64,000 bases of DNA, from positions 310,001-374,000 of the forward strand of contig OZ245010.1 of the NCBI GenBank assembly GCA_965223735.1. Reading direction: 5' to 3'. A program made the translations under genes and the position numbers. The DNA is from CAYFZO01 sp965223735 (lineage in GTDB: Bacteria; Pseudomonadota; Gammaproteobacteria; Poriferisulfidales; Oxydemutatoraceae). Positions 18,739-30,117 of this stretch are shown piece after piece (within the stretch, counting starts at the first letter, position 1; the number at the start of each line of letters is the position of its first letter). The notes under the pieces are model-generated. The model was not told the origin of the DNA, ran no database searches, and saw nothing but the letters and a program-made list of their open reading frames with translations.

Positions 18739-19463
18739 ACAATTTTCAGGGAGGTGACGGTACCCGTTATTCCGGCAGAGATGAGTTGGAACACATGGAA
18801 AAGTTCATGCCGAATTACAATCGGTCGATTGTCAAAAAAATTCTCAAGAATATGAATGCCGGTTCCGCCATTCTGGAATTCGGCGCGGGGATCGGCACGC
18901 TCGCGACGATCTACAAAGATCATACCGGGGTCAGCCCCGTCTGCCTGGAAATTGACAATGACTTGAAAAGCGTTCTAACCGAAAGGGGGTTCAGGGTGTT
19001 TGGCGGAACAGACGAGGTCGATGAAGTGTTTGACGGGGTTTACTCGTCCAACGTGCTCGAGCATATTGAAGACGACGTCGCCGCCCTGAAGAAGATCAGG
19101 GGTCTACTGAAGCTGGGGGGGCATCCTCTGGTTCTTTATGTTCCCGCCTTTCAATGCCTGTTTTCAGGTATGGACGAAGCGGTGGGGCATTATCGGAGAT
19201 ACGGAAAAAATGAACTGATTTCTAAATTAAATAACGCCAGCTATACGGTCACTAACGTACATTTTTCAGACTGCATTGGTTTCTTCACGCTGCTTTTTGT
19301 GCGTTTGTCCGGGTACAATAAGTTGTCGGGCTTGGGCAGTCCAGGAAGTTTAATCTTCTACGACAAGTTCATTTACCCGATAAGTTGCCTTTTTGATCTG
19401 CTGGGCTTTCGCTTTCTATTCGGGAAGAATCTTCTCGTCAGGGCGGTTGCAAGGAATTCATGA
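18735..19463 (+). CDS. SAM-dependent methyltransferase
   Basis: A 242-residue class I methyltransferase of the Methyltransf_11/12 type. The SAM-binding motif I is ILEFGAGIGTLA (about residues 40-51); EIDN follows as the acidic end of strand 2, and VYSSNVLEHIEDD is motif post-I/II. The C-terminal third has hydrophobic stretches (FFTLLFVRLSGY, FIYPISCLFDLLGF) that suggest membrane association. ATG 18735 overlaps the GT2 stop; an in-frame TTG at 18720 is less likely. Substrate unknown; context suggests a glycan or lipid-linked sugar. Confidence 0.85.
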   Translation: MNNFQGGDGTRYSGRDELEHMEKFMPNYNRSIVKKILKNMNAGSAILEFGAGIGTLATIYKDHTGVSPVCLEIDNDLKSVLTERGFRVFGGTDEVDEVFDGVYSSNVLEHIEDDVAALKKIRGLLKLGGHPLVLYVPAFQCLFSGMDEAVGHYRRYGKNELISKLNNASYTVTNVHFSDCIGFFTLLFVRLSGYNKLSGLGSPGSLIFYDKFIYPISCLFDLLGFRFLFGKNLLVRAVARNS

Positions 19464-19755
19464 CCCGCATGGAGCTTTTCGCAAGCGGGTGGTCGCCGTG
19501 CCGTGCGGTTGATCCAGCGGAAATGAATGTTCAGGCCGAAGAAAGCGGCGGCGTGCCACTGTCCCGATTGTTGTCCGGGCAATTGCAATAGCCGGCAATG
19601 GCGCGGCGGGTTTGATGAATTGACATCCCGCCGGCCCGTGCAATACCCGCCCGCCCGATATGCGGCGGTCGAAGCAGGCTCTTGAAAAACGCGCTGTTTT
19701 TGGTTAAATATGCCGCCGTGCCTCTTCCAGACCGGAAACTCCGACGCGCCAAACG
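19464..19755 (+). other. Intergenic region between glycan cassette and Gld-type exporter
   Basis: These 292 bp hold no convincing gene. An inverted repeat CCCGC...GCGGG around 19463-19488 follows the methyltransferase stop and could be a weak terminator. The promoter for the next operon lies near the right end. Confidence 0.5.
19682..19710 (+). promoter_or_regulatory. Sigma70-type promoter for the Gld-type exporter operon
   Basis: TTGAAA (19682-19687) is followed after 16 bp by TTAAAT (19704-19709), or after 17 bp by TAAATA. The -35 matches five of six consensus bases. The ATPase gene starts at 19756, leaving a leader of about 40 nt. Confidence 0.6.
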
Positions 19756-20670
19756 ATGATTAAAGTCAGCGATCTTAGCAAACGCTTCGGTGCCTTTGTC
19801 GCCGTCGATCACCTTGATTTTGAGGTGGGGACCGGTGAGGTGCTTGGTTTTCTCGGCCCCAACGGCGCGGGCAAGTCAACAACAATGAAAATGGTTACCG
19901 GCTTTATGAAACCGTCGTCCGGACGCATTGAAATCTGCGGCCACGACATTGCAAGCCATGCGACTGACGCCAAACGGATCATCGGCTATACACCTGAAGG
20001 CGCCCCAGCGTACGGGGAAATGACGGTACAGGAATTTTTAAGGTTCATTCTCGCGGTCAGGCAAGTGGACACGAAGAAAGGCAGGCAGGGGTTTGCCGAC
20101 GTGGCCGAGAAACTCGAACTCGAACCAGTGCTGCACCAGCCGATAGAAACATTGTCAAAAGGATTCAAGCGCCGGGTGGGATTGGCGCAGGCGCTGATAC
20201 ACGACCCGAAAGTGCTGATCATGGACGAACCGACCGACGGCCTCGATCCCAACCAGAAGCATCAGGTCCGGCAACTGATCAATTCGCTGACGGCCGACAA
20301 GATCGTGGTGATCTCAACTCACATTCTGGAGGAAGTCACCGCCGTCTGTACCCGTACGCTGATCATCTCAGCCGGCAAGTTACTGGTGGATGCGACTCCC
20401 GACGAGTTGCTCGCGCGTTCGCGCTTTCACAACGCGGTAAGCATGGTCACGCAGGATCCGCAGGTCGCGGTTCAGTTGCAGACGCTTGCCCAGGTTAAAT
20501 CAGTTGAAGACAATGGCCGTTTATTTGCATTCCCGGCCGGCGCTGAACCTCTGTATCCCGCGGTCGATCGCCTGATCAAGGAGAAGAACCTGCCGGTCAG
20601 TGATCTGCGCATGGAAACCGGACATCTCGACGAGGTTTTCAGGGAAGTGACCCGGGGAGAGATGTCGTGA
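19756..20670 (+). CDS. ABC transporter ATP-binding protein, GldA-like
   Basis: A 304-residue ABC ATPase: Walker A GPNGAGKST (about residues 35-43), signature in the variant form LSKGFKRR (about 133-140), Walker B VLIMDEPTDGLD, and an extra C-terminal domain of about 90 residues typical of ABC-2 exporters of the GldA/NatA type. It forms an operon with an ABC-2 permease, a GldG-like protein and a DUF4340 protein. In Bacteroidetes GldAFG relatives are linked to gliding, but the same set is widespread in non-gliding gammaproteobacteria, so gliding should not be inferred. Confidence 0.9.
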   Translation: MIKVSDLSKRFGAFVAVDHLDFEVGTGEVLGFLGPNGAGKSTTMKMVTGFMKPSSGRIEICGHDIASHATDAKRIIGYTPEGAPAYGEMTVQEFLRFILAVRQVDTKKGRQGFADVAEKLELEPVLHQPIETLSKGFKRRVGLAQALIHDPKVLIMDEPTDGLDPNQKHQVRQLINSLTADKIVVISTHILEEVTAVCTRTLIISAGKLLVDATPDELLARSRFHNAVSMVTQDPQVAVQLQTLAQVKSVEDNGRLFAFPAGAEPLYPAVDRLIKEKNLPVSDLRMETGHLDEVFREVTRGEMS

Positions 20671-21401
20671 AAGCGATGCTGGCAATTTTCAGAAGGGAGC
20701 TCGGCAGCTATTTTGCAACGCCGATCGCTTATGTGTTCATCGTGATCTTTCTCGCGCTGAGCGCGGCGATGGCTTTTTACCTCGGCGGCCTTTACGAAAA
20801 CAGGCAGGCGAGCCTGACTGCGTTTTTCATCTATCACCCATGGCTGTACCTGTTCCTGGTGCCCGCCATTTCAATGCGCCTGTGGGCCGAGGAGCGAAAG
20901 AGCGGCAGCCTCGAATTGCTGATGACGCTGCCGGTCACAACGCCGCAGGCGGTAATCGGGAAATTTCTTGCGGCGTGGAGCTTCACCACGATCGCCCTGC
21001 TTTTGACTTTCCCGATCTGGATCACGGTGAATTACCTGGGCAACCCCGACAACGGCGTGATCGTCTCCGCTTATATCGGGAGCCTGTTGATGGCCGGGGG
21101 ATTCCTCGCGATCGGCTCGAGCATATCGGCGATGACAAAAAACCAGGTGATCGCGTTCATCATCAGCGTTGTTGTGTGCTTCTTGTTCCTGCTCAGCGAC
21201 TTTCCACTGGTGCTGAACCCGCTGCGCGCGTGGATGCCGCAGTTGTTGATTGACACCATCGCCTCCCTGAGCTTCATCAACCACTTCGGCTCGATCAGCA
21301 AGGGGGTTATCAACCTGCGCGACCTCGTCTATTTCGGCCTGATGATCGGGTTCTGGCTCAGCGTGAACTCGGTCGTGATCGAGATGAAGAAGAGTAGCTG
21401 A
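20667..21401 (+). CDS. ABC-2 type permease, GldF-like
   Basis: A 244-residue membrane protein with six helices. It begins AIFRRELGSYFATPIAYVF, the usual start of these permeases, and contains RLWAEERKSGSLELLMTLP, a coupling-type segment conserved in the GldF/NosY group. It overlaps the ATPase gene by 4 bp and is separated from the GldG-like gene by 17 bp. The exported substrate is unknown. Confidence 0.9.
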   Translation: MKAMLAIFRRELGSYFATPIAYVFIVIFLALSAAMAFYLGGLYENRQASLTAFFIYHPWLYLFLVPAISMRLWAEERKSGSLELLMTLPVTTPQAVIGKFLAAWSFTTIALLLTFPIWITVNYLGNPDNGVIVSAYIGSLLMAGGFLAIGSSISAMTKNQVIAFIISVVVCFLFLLSDFPLVLNPLRAWMPQLLIDTIASLSFINHFGSISKGVINLRDLVYFGLMIGFWLSVNSVVIEMKKSS

Positions 21402-21418
21402 AGCGGGCAGGGGAAGAC

Positions 21419-23335
21419 ATGAAAACAGGCACCGATCTTTCCAGGGGGACGCTGCTCGCGACGCTGACCGTCCTGTTTCTCGCGCTGACGATACTGAACA
21501 ACGCGTTACTGCGCGGGGTGCGCCTGGACCTGACGGCGAACAACCTCTATACCTTGTCCGAAGGCACCCGCAACATCCTGGAACAGATACAAGAACCGAT
21601 CAACTTATACCTGTTCTTCTCGGAGAAGGAGACGAAGAACCTGCCGCTTCTCAGGAATTATCACAACCGCGTGAAAGAGATGCTCGAGGAATATCGTCTG
21701 CTCTCGGGCGGCAAGTTGAACGTGCGCTACGTCAACCCTGAAGCGTTTTCGGAAGAGGAGGACAGGGCGACGCAGTTAGGCTTGCAGGCGGCAACCGTCA
21801 AAGGCAGGGACAAGATCTATTTCGGCCTCGCCGGCACCAACGCGCTCGACACTACCGAAGTGATCCCATTCCTGCAATCCAACCGCGAGGCGTTTCTCGA
21901 ATACGATCTCGGCAAACTTATCTACAGTCTAGTGCACGTGAAGAAACCGGTGCTCGGTCTGATGACCGACCTGCCGATGTACCCGACGCAACTCGATCCC
22001 GCAACCGGACGCATGAACCGGTCGTGGATCATCACCGAGCAACTCGAACAGCTGTTTGACGTTCAACTCACCTTTACCGATACCGACGAGATCGCCGAAG
22101 AGGTGGATGTGCTGATGGTCGTGCACCCGAAGGGACTGCCGGAGAAGACGATGTATGCGATCGATCAGTTCATCATGCGCGGTGGCAGGGGCTTGTTTTT
22201 TATCGATCCCCACGCGGACGCCGACCAGGTGCCTCAGCCTGCCGACACGCCGTTGCAGGACCCCAAAGCCAGGGGTTCGAGCCTGAACCGCCTGTTCCGC
22301 GCCTGGGGGTTCAGCGTGGATGACGATACGATCCTCGTTGACAACGCGAGGGCGCTGCCGGTGACGATTCAGGCAGGGCAGCCGCCGGTTCCTCACCCCG
22401 CGGTACTCAGCATGCGGTCGCGGGACTTCAACAACGACGACGTCGTGATGGATACGCTTGAGTCCGTTAACTTTTACCTCGTGTCGCACGTGCGCACCGA
22501 GGTGGACGCGGAAATCGAGATGACGCCGCTGGTGCGGACGAGCGCACAGACGATGCCGGTTTCTATACAGCGCTTCCGCTTCATTCCGCACCCACGCAGT
22601 TTGCTTCAGGGTTTCACTCCGACGGGTGAACGCTATCCGATAGCGGCGCGCATCCAGGGGGCGTTCAAGAGCGCATTTGACGGGCGGCCCGAGGTCGAGG
22701 CGGAGAAAGAAGCCAGCGACGACGAAAAGACCTCGAGCCGGCCCGACAAACAGCATATCGCCGCGACTGAGGAACCCGGGATCATTGCGGTCGTCGCCGA
22801 CACCGACGTGCTGACCGACCGGATGTGGGCGCAGACGCAGATGTTTTTCGGCCAGCGCATCGTGCAGCCTTACGCAAACAACCGCGATTTTATTATCAAC
22901 TTGGTCGATAACCTGTTCGGCAGCAGCGACTTGATCAGTATCCGCAGCCGCGCCAGCTATTCCTACCCGTTTACCCGGGTACAGAAGATCGAGGAGCAGG
23001 CCACCCGAAAGTATCAGGCGACCGAACAAAGCCTGCAAAATAAATTGAGGGAAACCGAGGCTAAATTACAGGAACTCCAACAGCAGCGTTCCGACAAAAA
23101 ATCGGCATTGCTGACGGCCTCGCAGCGCGCGGAGGTTCGTAAATTCCGTGAGAAAAAGGTCGAGATCCGCAAGAAACTGCGTAACGTACGTCACCAACTG
23201 GTCAAGGACATTGAAAATCTGGGAACCCGGCTCAAGATGATCAACATCATTACAATGCCGGTGGTCATCACCGGGATCGCACTGCTGGCCGGCTTTCTCA
23301 GGGTGCGGCGGCGCAAGCGGGGAGAAGCGGTATGA
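21419..23335 (+). CDS. GldG-like ABC-associated auxiliary protein
   Basis: A 638-residue protein with an N-terminal helix (about 12-28), the motif LTANNLYTLSEGT just after it, a large outside region, a coiled-coil-rich stretch (about residues 525-600, many Glu/Lys/Gln, for example KLRETEAKLQELQQQRSDKK) and a C-terminal helix (about 608-627) before a basic tail RVRRRKRG. This layout is that of the GldG / ABC-type uncharacterised auxiliary component family. Both ends membrane-anchored, with the main domain in the periplasm, is the likely topology. It overlaps the next gene by 4 bp. Confidence 0.88.
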   Translation: MKTGTDLSRGTLLATLTVLFLALTILNNALLRGVRLDLTANNLYTLSEGTRNILEQIQEPINLYLFFSEKETKNLPLLRNYHNRVKEMLEEYRLLSGGKLNVRYVNPEAFSEEEDRATQLGLQAATVKGRDKIYFGLAGTNALDTTEVIPFLQSNREAFLEYDLGKLIYSLVHVKKPVLGLMTDLPMYPTQLDPATGRMNRSWIITEQLEQLFDVQLTFTDTDEIAEEVDVLMVVHPKGLPEKTMYAIDQFIMRGGRGLFFIDPHADADQVPQPADTPLQDPKARGSSLNRLFRAWGFSVDDDTILVDNARALPVTIQAGQPPVPHPAVLSMRSRDFNNDDVVMDTLESVNFYLVSHVRTEVDAEIEMTPLVRTSAQTMPVSIQRFRFIPHPRSLLQGFTPTGERYPIAARIQGAFKSAFDGRPEVEAEKEASDDEKTSSRPDKQHIAATEEPGIIAVVADTDVLTDRMWAQTQMFFGQRIVQPYANNRDFIINLVDNLFGSSDLISIRSRASYSYPFTRVQKIEEQATRKYQATEQSLQNKLRETEAKLQELQQQRSDKKSALLTASQRAEVRKFREKKVEIRKKLRNVRHQLVKDIENLGTRLKMINIITMPVVITGIALLAGFLRVRRRKRGEAV

Positions 23336-24333
23336 AACCCGCACATTTGACCTTGGCGGCGGCCGCGCTTGCAGTCATCGGCGTGGCGGTCTGGCTGCTC
23401 AGCCCAGAGCAGGAGGAGACAGACGCCGCGTTGTTCCCTGAATTGACGCTCGAAGTGCTGAACAAGGTCAACCACATTGAAGTCACCGAACGCAGCACGT
23501 CCGTGATCAGCGTCTATCTGGCCGACGACGGCCTGTGGCGCGTGCCTGAGCACCACGACTACCCAGCGGACACCGTCAAAGTCCGCCAACTGCTGTCCGA
23601 TATTAAAGACGCGGAAAAGGTCGAGCGGAAAACGGCGTCTCCGGAACATTACGCGATACTCGGCGTGGCCGACCCCGTAGCGGAGGAAGGCGGTAAATTG
23701 CTCAGGTTCAGGGATGCGGATCAAACTTGGGGATTGATTGTCGGCAACCCGAGCCGGCAGGTGAGCCGCGGACAGTACGTCAGGAAGCCGGATGAAGCTG
23801 AAAGCTGGCTGGTCAACGTCAACCTGCACCTGCCGGACACACCTTCAGAATGGCTCGACACCGAGGTTGTGCACGTTGAACCCAACGACGTTTCGACGGT
23901 GACGCTCAGCCACTCCGACGGTGAACCTTTTACCGTCGCACGTGGCACTGACGGACAGCTTGCGATCAGGGATCTGCCGCAGGGGCGTGTGCTGAAAGAC
24001 GCATTTCGACTGAACCGTATCCTCTCGGCGACAGATTATCTGAAGTTCAAGCAGGTCTTTCCCCGCGGGAACAACGAGGTTCAACTGCCGAACCGGCACA
24101 TCACGGCGCAACTGGCGACGCTCGACGGACTGACGCTGACGGTCAGAGCCTACAAGACCGAGGAGAACGACGCCTATTTCACGCTCGACGCCGACGGCAC
24201 AAGCACGCAGGCGCAGACGCTCAAGCTGCGTCTTTCAAAGTGGCTCTACCAGGTCTCTGGTTCGGTTTATGAGAACCTCGACAAACGCCTCGACAATCTC
24301 CTGGAAGACGCTGCTGAAAACAAGGCGCCGTAG
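23332..24333 (+). CDS. DUF4340 domain protein
   Basis: A 333-residue protein with a single N-terminal helix (about residues 4-21) and a beta-rich exported domain matching DUF4340, which is usually encoded next to GldG-like proteins. Recognisable segments are VNHIEVTERS near residue 45 and DDGLWRVPEHHDYPAD shortly after. It is the last gene of the exporter operon. The domain's function is unknown; constant linkage suggests it is a periplasmic partner of the GldG-like protein. Convergent with purB. Confidence 0.85.
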   Translation: MKPAHLTLAAAALAVIGVAVWLLSPEQEETDAALFPELTLEVLNKVNHIEVTERSTSVISVYLADDGLWRVPEHHDYPADTVKVRQLLSDIKDAEKVERKTASPEHYAILGVADPVAEEGGKLLRFRDADQTWGLIVGNPSRQVSRGQYVRKPDEAESWLVNVNLHLPDTPSEWLDTEVVHVEPNDVSTVTLSHSDGEPFTVARGTDGQLAIRDLPQGRVLKDAFRLNRILSATDYLKFKQVFPRGNNEVQLPNRHITAQLATLDGLTLTVRAYKTEENDAYFTLDADGTSTQAQTLKLRLSKWLYQVSGSVYENLDKRLDNLLEDAAENKAP

Positions 24334-24411
24334 GTATTGCGTTTATCCGGCAGCGTTCCGGGCACCGCGTCGCCGGCAACCGTGTTGTCCCGCACGGCCG
24401 CAGCAGAGTTG

Positions 24412-25797
24412 TCAATCCATGCGTGCCAGAGCTGAAGCGAGACCGATGCAGGTTGCGGGTGTGAGTTTCAGCAGCCGCTGCTTCTCGTCGTCGGGCAAGG
24501 GCATCGCCTCGACCAGCTCGCGCCAGTCCTCGGCGCCCATGCGCCTGCCGCGGGTGCTTTTTTTGACCTGTTCATACGCGTCGGTGACGCCGTACTTGCG
24601 CAGGACGGTTTGCAGCGCTTCACCCAGGACCTCCCAGTGGGAGTCGAGTTCATCGTCCATCGCTTCCCGGTCAACTTCAATTCGACCGAGGCCGCGCTCG
24701 ATCGCGTCCAGCGCGATCAGGAAATAGGCAAACACCGAGCCGAGCGAGCGCAACGCGGTCGAGTCGGACAGATCGCGCTGCCACCGCGACACCGGTAGTT
24801 TTGCAGACAGGTGTTTTACCAGCGCGCCTGCAAGGCCGAGGTTGCCTTCGGCATTTTCAAAGTCGATCGGGTTCACCTTATGCGGCATTGTTGAGGAACC
24901 GACCTCGGCTTCGTCGATTTTCTGTACAAAATGGCCGAGCGCGATATATCCCCAGATGTCGCGGCAGAGATCGAGCAGGATATGGCTCACGCGCCCCAGT
25001 GCATCGAGCAATTCGGCCAGACGGTCGTGGGGTTCGATCTGCGTGGTGCAGGGGGCATATTGCAACCCCAGCGACGTTACAAAATCTTCGGCCAAACGGC
25101 GCCAGTCGAGGTCGGGGTAGGCAACTTGGTGCGCGTTGAAATTGCCGACAGCGCCGCCGAATTTACCGGAGATCGGAACGTCGGCAAAAGTGCGTGCCTG
25201 TTCGCGCAGCCGGTGCACGAAGTTGGCCAACTCCTTGCCGACTGTCGTCGGGGAAGCCGGCTGGCCGTGGGTGCGGGCGAGCAGCGGTGTATCGGCGCAG
25301 GCTTTTGCCATGTCTGCGAGATGGTCGGTCAGGGTGTGCAGCCGAGGCAAGATTACCGAGTCGCGTGCGTCCTTGAGGATCAGTCCCCAAGCGAGGTTCG
25401 TGATGTCTTCAGAGGTGGATGAAAAATGTAAAAAACATGATATTTCAATAAGTTCTTTATTTTTTTTAAAGTAATTTCTTAAATAATACTCGACCGCCTT
25501 GACGTCATGGTTTGTCGTCGCTTCAAGCGTTTTCACCGCCTGCGCTTCGGACGGGCCGAATTCGTCTGCCGCACGCTCGGCGACGGCAAGCGCTTCGGGC
25601 GACAGCGCCGCCGCCTCAGGCACCCTATCGCAGGCTGCGAGGCACTTGAGCCATTCGATTTCAACCTGCACACGGCGGCGGATCAGGCCATATTCGCTGA
25701 ATAATGCGCGCAGGGGGGCGGTTTTTGCCGCATAACGCCCGTCGATCGGAGCGACGGCGGTCAGCGGCGACAGTTTGGGGATATTTTCAGGCGGCAT
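24412..25797 (-). CDS. purB: Adenylosuccinate lyase PurB
   Basis: Catalyses two steps of purine synthesis, releasing fumarate from SAICAR and adenylosuccinate. The fumarase/aspartase-superfamily signature appears as SSTMPHKVNPIDFENAEGN, and the N-terminal SPLTAVAPIDGRY matches the E. coli-type enzyme. With the start at 25797 the protein has 461 residues, like E. coli PurB. The frame is open to ATG 25839, but a TATAAT box (25842-25847 on this strand) lies only two bases from that ATG, so transcription would start inside it; I therefore prefer 25797. Divergent from fumC. Confidence 0.94.
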   Translation of the reverse strand: MPPENIPKLSPLTAVAPIDGRYAAKTAPLRALFSEYGLIRRRVQVEIEWLKCLAACDRVPEAAALSPEALAVAERAADEFGPSEAQAVKTLEATTNHDVKAVEYYLRNYFKKNKELIEISCFLHFSSTSEDITNLAWGLILKDARDSVILPRLHTLTDHLADMAKACADTPLLARTHGQPASPTTVGKELANFVHRLREQARTFADVPISGKFGGAVGNFNAHQVAYPDLDWRRLAEDFVTSLGLQYAPCTTQIEPHDRLAELLDALGRVSHILLDLCRDIWGYIALGHFVQKIDEAEVGSSTMPHKVNPIDFENAEGNLGLAGALVKHLSAKLPVSRWQRDLSDSTALRSLGSVFAYFLIALDAIERGLGRIEVDREAMDDELDSHWEVLGEALQTVLRKYGVTDAYEQVKKSTRGRRMGAEDWRELVEAMPLPDDEKQRLLKLTPATCIGLASALARMD

Positions 25798-25841
25798 GGA
25801 AGTCGGTCGCGGCGCTGACAGATCGGTAGTTTCACGCATTG

Positions 25842-25854
25842 ATTATACTATGTT
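25842..25854. promoter_or_regulatory. Overlapping -10 elements between purB and fumC
   Basis: The short divergent gap holds TATAAT on the minus strand (25842-25847) and TATACT on the plus strand (25844-25849 region). They overlap, so purB and fumC transcription may compete. No clear -35 boxes were found at 16-18 bp for either. Confidence 0.4.
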
Positions 25855-25881
25855 CGCTCATTGTTACTCGCCAGAGACCCG

Positions 25882-27252
25882 ATGAAATACCGGATTGAGA
25901 AAGACAGCATGGGGGAAGTGCAGGTGCCGGCCGATGCGCTGTACGCCGCCCAGACCCAGCGCGCGGTGCAGAATTTCCCGATCAGCGGCCTGAGGATGCC
26001 ACGCCCGTTCATCTGGGCGCTGGGCCTGATCAAGCAATGCTGCGCGGGGGTGAACCTTAATCTGGGGCTGCTCGATCAGGCGCGTGCTGACGCGATCATC
26101 GACGCCGCGCAAGCTGTTGCCGACGGCGATCACGACGCGCAGTTCCCGGTGGACGTATTCCAGACCGGTTCGGGCACCAGCTCCAATATGAACGCTAACG
26201 AGGTGATCGCGCATCTCGCTTCAAGGCGCGCGGGATGCGAAGTGCATCCGAACAACCACGTCAATCTGAGCCAGAGTTCCAACGACGTGATTCCGACCGC
26301 GATCCACGTCAGCGCCGCCTGCGAGATCACGGACGGCCTGAAGCCGGCGCTGGAGCAACTCGCGGACACAATTGAGAGCCGCGCCGCGGAACTCGGCGAC
26401 GAAGTCAAGACCGGACGCACGCACCTGATGGACGCGATGCCTGTGACCTTCGGACAGGAACTCGGCGGCTGGGCGCGGCAGGTGCGCAACGGTGTCGCAC
26501 GGCTGGATGCCTCGCTGCCCCGGCTGCTTGAACTCGCGCAGGGCGGCACCGCCGTCGGCACCGGCGTCAATTGCGACCCGCGTTTCCCCGATGAGTTCTG
26601 CAAAGCCCTGTCGGATCTGACCGGCCTGCCTTTTGTTCCCAAGCCCGATAAATTTGAAGCGCTGAGCGCGCAGGACGCTGCGGTTGAGATCAGCGGGCAG
26701 TTGCGCACCGTCGCCGTCGGCCTGATGAAGATCTCAAATGATCTGCGCTGGATGAATTCTGGACCGCTGTCCGGAATTGCGGACCTCAGCCTGCCGGCGT
26801 TGCAACCGGGCAGCAGCATCATGCCCGGCAAGGTCAACCCGGTGATACCGGAAGCGGTTGCGATGGTCTGCGCCCAGGTTATCGGTAACGACGCGACCAT
26901 CGCGGTCGCGGGACAGAGCGGTAATTTTCAGTTGAATGTGATGCTGCCGGTGATCGCCCATAACCTGATGCAAAGCATACAACTGCTCACCAACGGCGCG
27001 CGCGCATTGGCCGGCGGCACGATCAAAGGTTTCACGGTAAACCGGGAGGCGGTGGACTCCGCGCTTGCACACAACCCGATCCTGGTCACCGCGCTGAACA
27101 ACATTATCGGTTACGAATTGGGCGCGAAGATCGCGAAGAGGGCGTACGCGGAAAAGCGCCCGGTGTTTGAAGTTGCGCTGGAAGAAAGCGGGCTGCCGGA
27201 AGACGAGTTGCGTAAACTGCTTGACCCGAAAACGCTGACGGGTTCCGGGTAG
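25882..27252 (+). CDS. fumC: Class II fumarate hydratase FumC
   Basis: The iron-independent fumarase of the TCA cycle. The start EKDSMGEVQVPAD and the signature GSSIMPGKVNP are diagnostic; TGSGTSSNMNANEV and SSNDVIPTAIHV supply the other two substrate-binding regions. Length is 456 residues with ATG 25882; a TTG at 25861 also lies in frame but adds residues not found in the family. Convergent with acnA, with only 28 bp between the stops. Confidence 0.96.
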   Translation: MKYRIEKDSMGEVQVPADALYAAQTQRAVQNFPISGLRMPRPFIWALGLIKQCCAGVNLNLGLLDQARADAIIDAAQAVADGDHDAQFPVDVFQTGSGTSSNMNANEVIAHLASRRAGCEVHPNNHVNLSQSSNDVIPTAIHVSAACEITDGLKPALEQLADTIESRAAELGDEVKTGRTHLMDAMPVTFGQELGGWARQVRNGVARLDASLPRLLELAQGGTAVGTGVNCDPRFPDEFCKALSDLTGLPFVPKPDKFEALSAQDAAVEISGQLRTVAVGLMKISNDLRWMNSGPLSGIADLSLPALQPGSSIMPGKVNPVIPEAVAMVCAQVIGNDATIAVAGQSGNFQLNVMLPVIAHNLMQSIQLLTNGARALAGGTIKGFTVNREAVDSALAHNPILVTALNNIIGYELGAKIAKRAYAEKRPVFEVALEESGLPEDELRKLLDPKTLTGSG

Positions 27253-27261
27253 GCGGTTACT

Positions 27262-27280
27262 CTTGATTTCAGGCTTGATT

Positions 27281-27285
<5 letters not shown>
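27262..27285 (+). repeat. Perfect 12-bp tandem duplication at the fumC/acnA junction
   Basis: CTTGATTTCAGG occurs twice in direct succession (27262-27273 and 27274-27285). The second copy contains the acnA stop codon, read on the minus strand, so the duplication leaves the aconitase sequence unchanged. Confidence 0.9.
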
Positions 27286-29944
<2,659 letters not shown>

Positions 29945-30016
29945 AGTATTGATATTCAAATAGTTTTAATGGGTTTACGATGGCCGACCGGAGTGACGGG
30001 TGACTGAAAGCCCGCC

Positions 30017-30022
30017 ATTATA
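30017..30022 (-). promoter_or_regulatory. Candidate -10 element of the acnA promoter
   Basis: On the minus strand the sequence reads GGTTATAATGG, a perfect TATAAT, about 70 nt before the acnA ATG. The -35 position holds only a weak match (ATGCAG). Confidence 0.5.
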
Positions 30023-30117
30023 ACCCCTGCACCGTATTTCTGCATTCGGAGCCCTTGATCCAGAAACAGGGCCCTCTTGGGGGGACATTGCAATCCGGAC
30101 ATTCCGGAGGGAGCCGC

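Noticed and set aside
21929..23038. 369-codon minus-strand frame over the GldG-like gene
   Set aside because: Composition is Arg/His/Val-rich shadow type and the plus strand is a coherent operon gene.
19756..24333. Gliding motility machinery
   Set aside because: Only GldA/F/G-like exporter parts are present; no GldJ-N or SprA-type genes. The same set is common in non-gliding proteobacteria.
30060..30117. TCCGGA-CAT-TCCGGA as a terminator for mnmA
   Set aside because: The repeat can fold but has a 3-nt loop and no T run.
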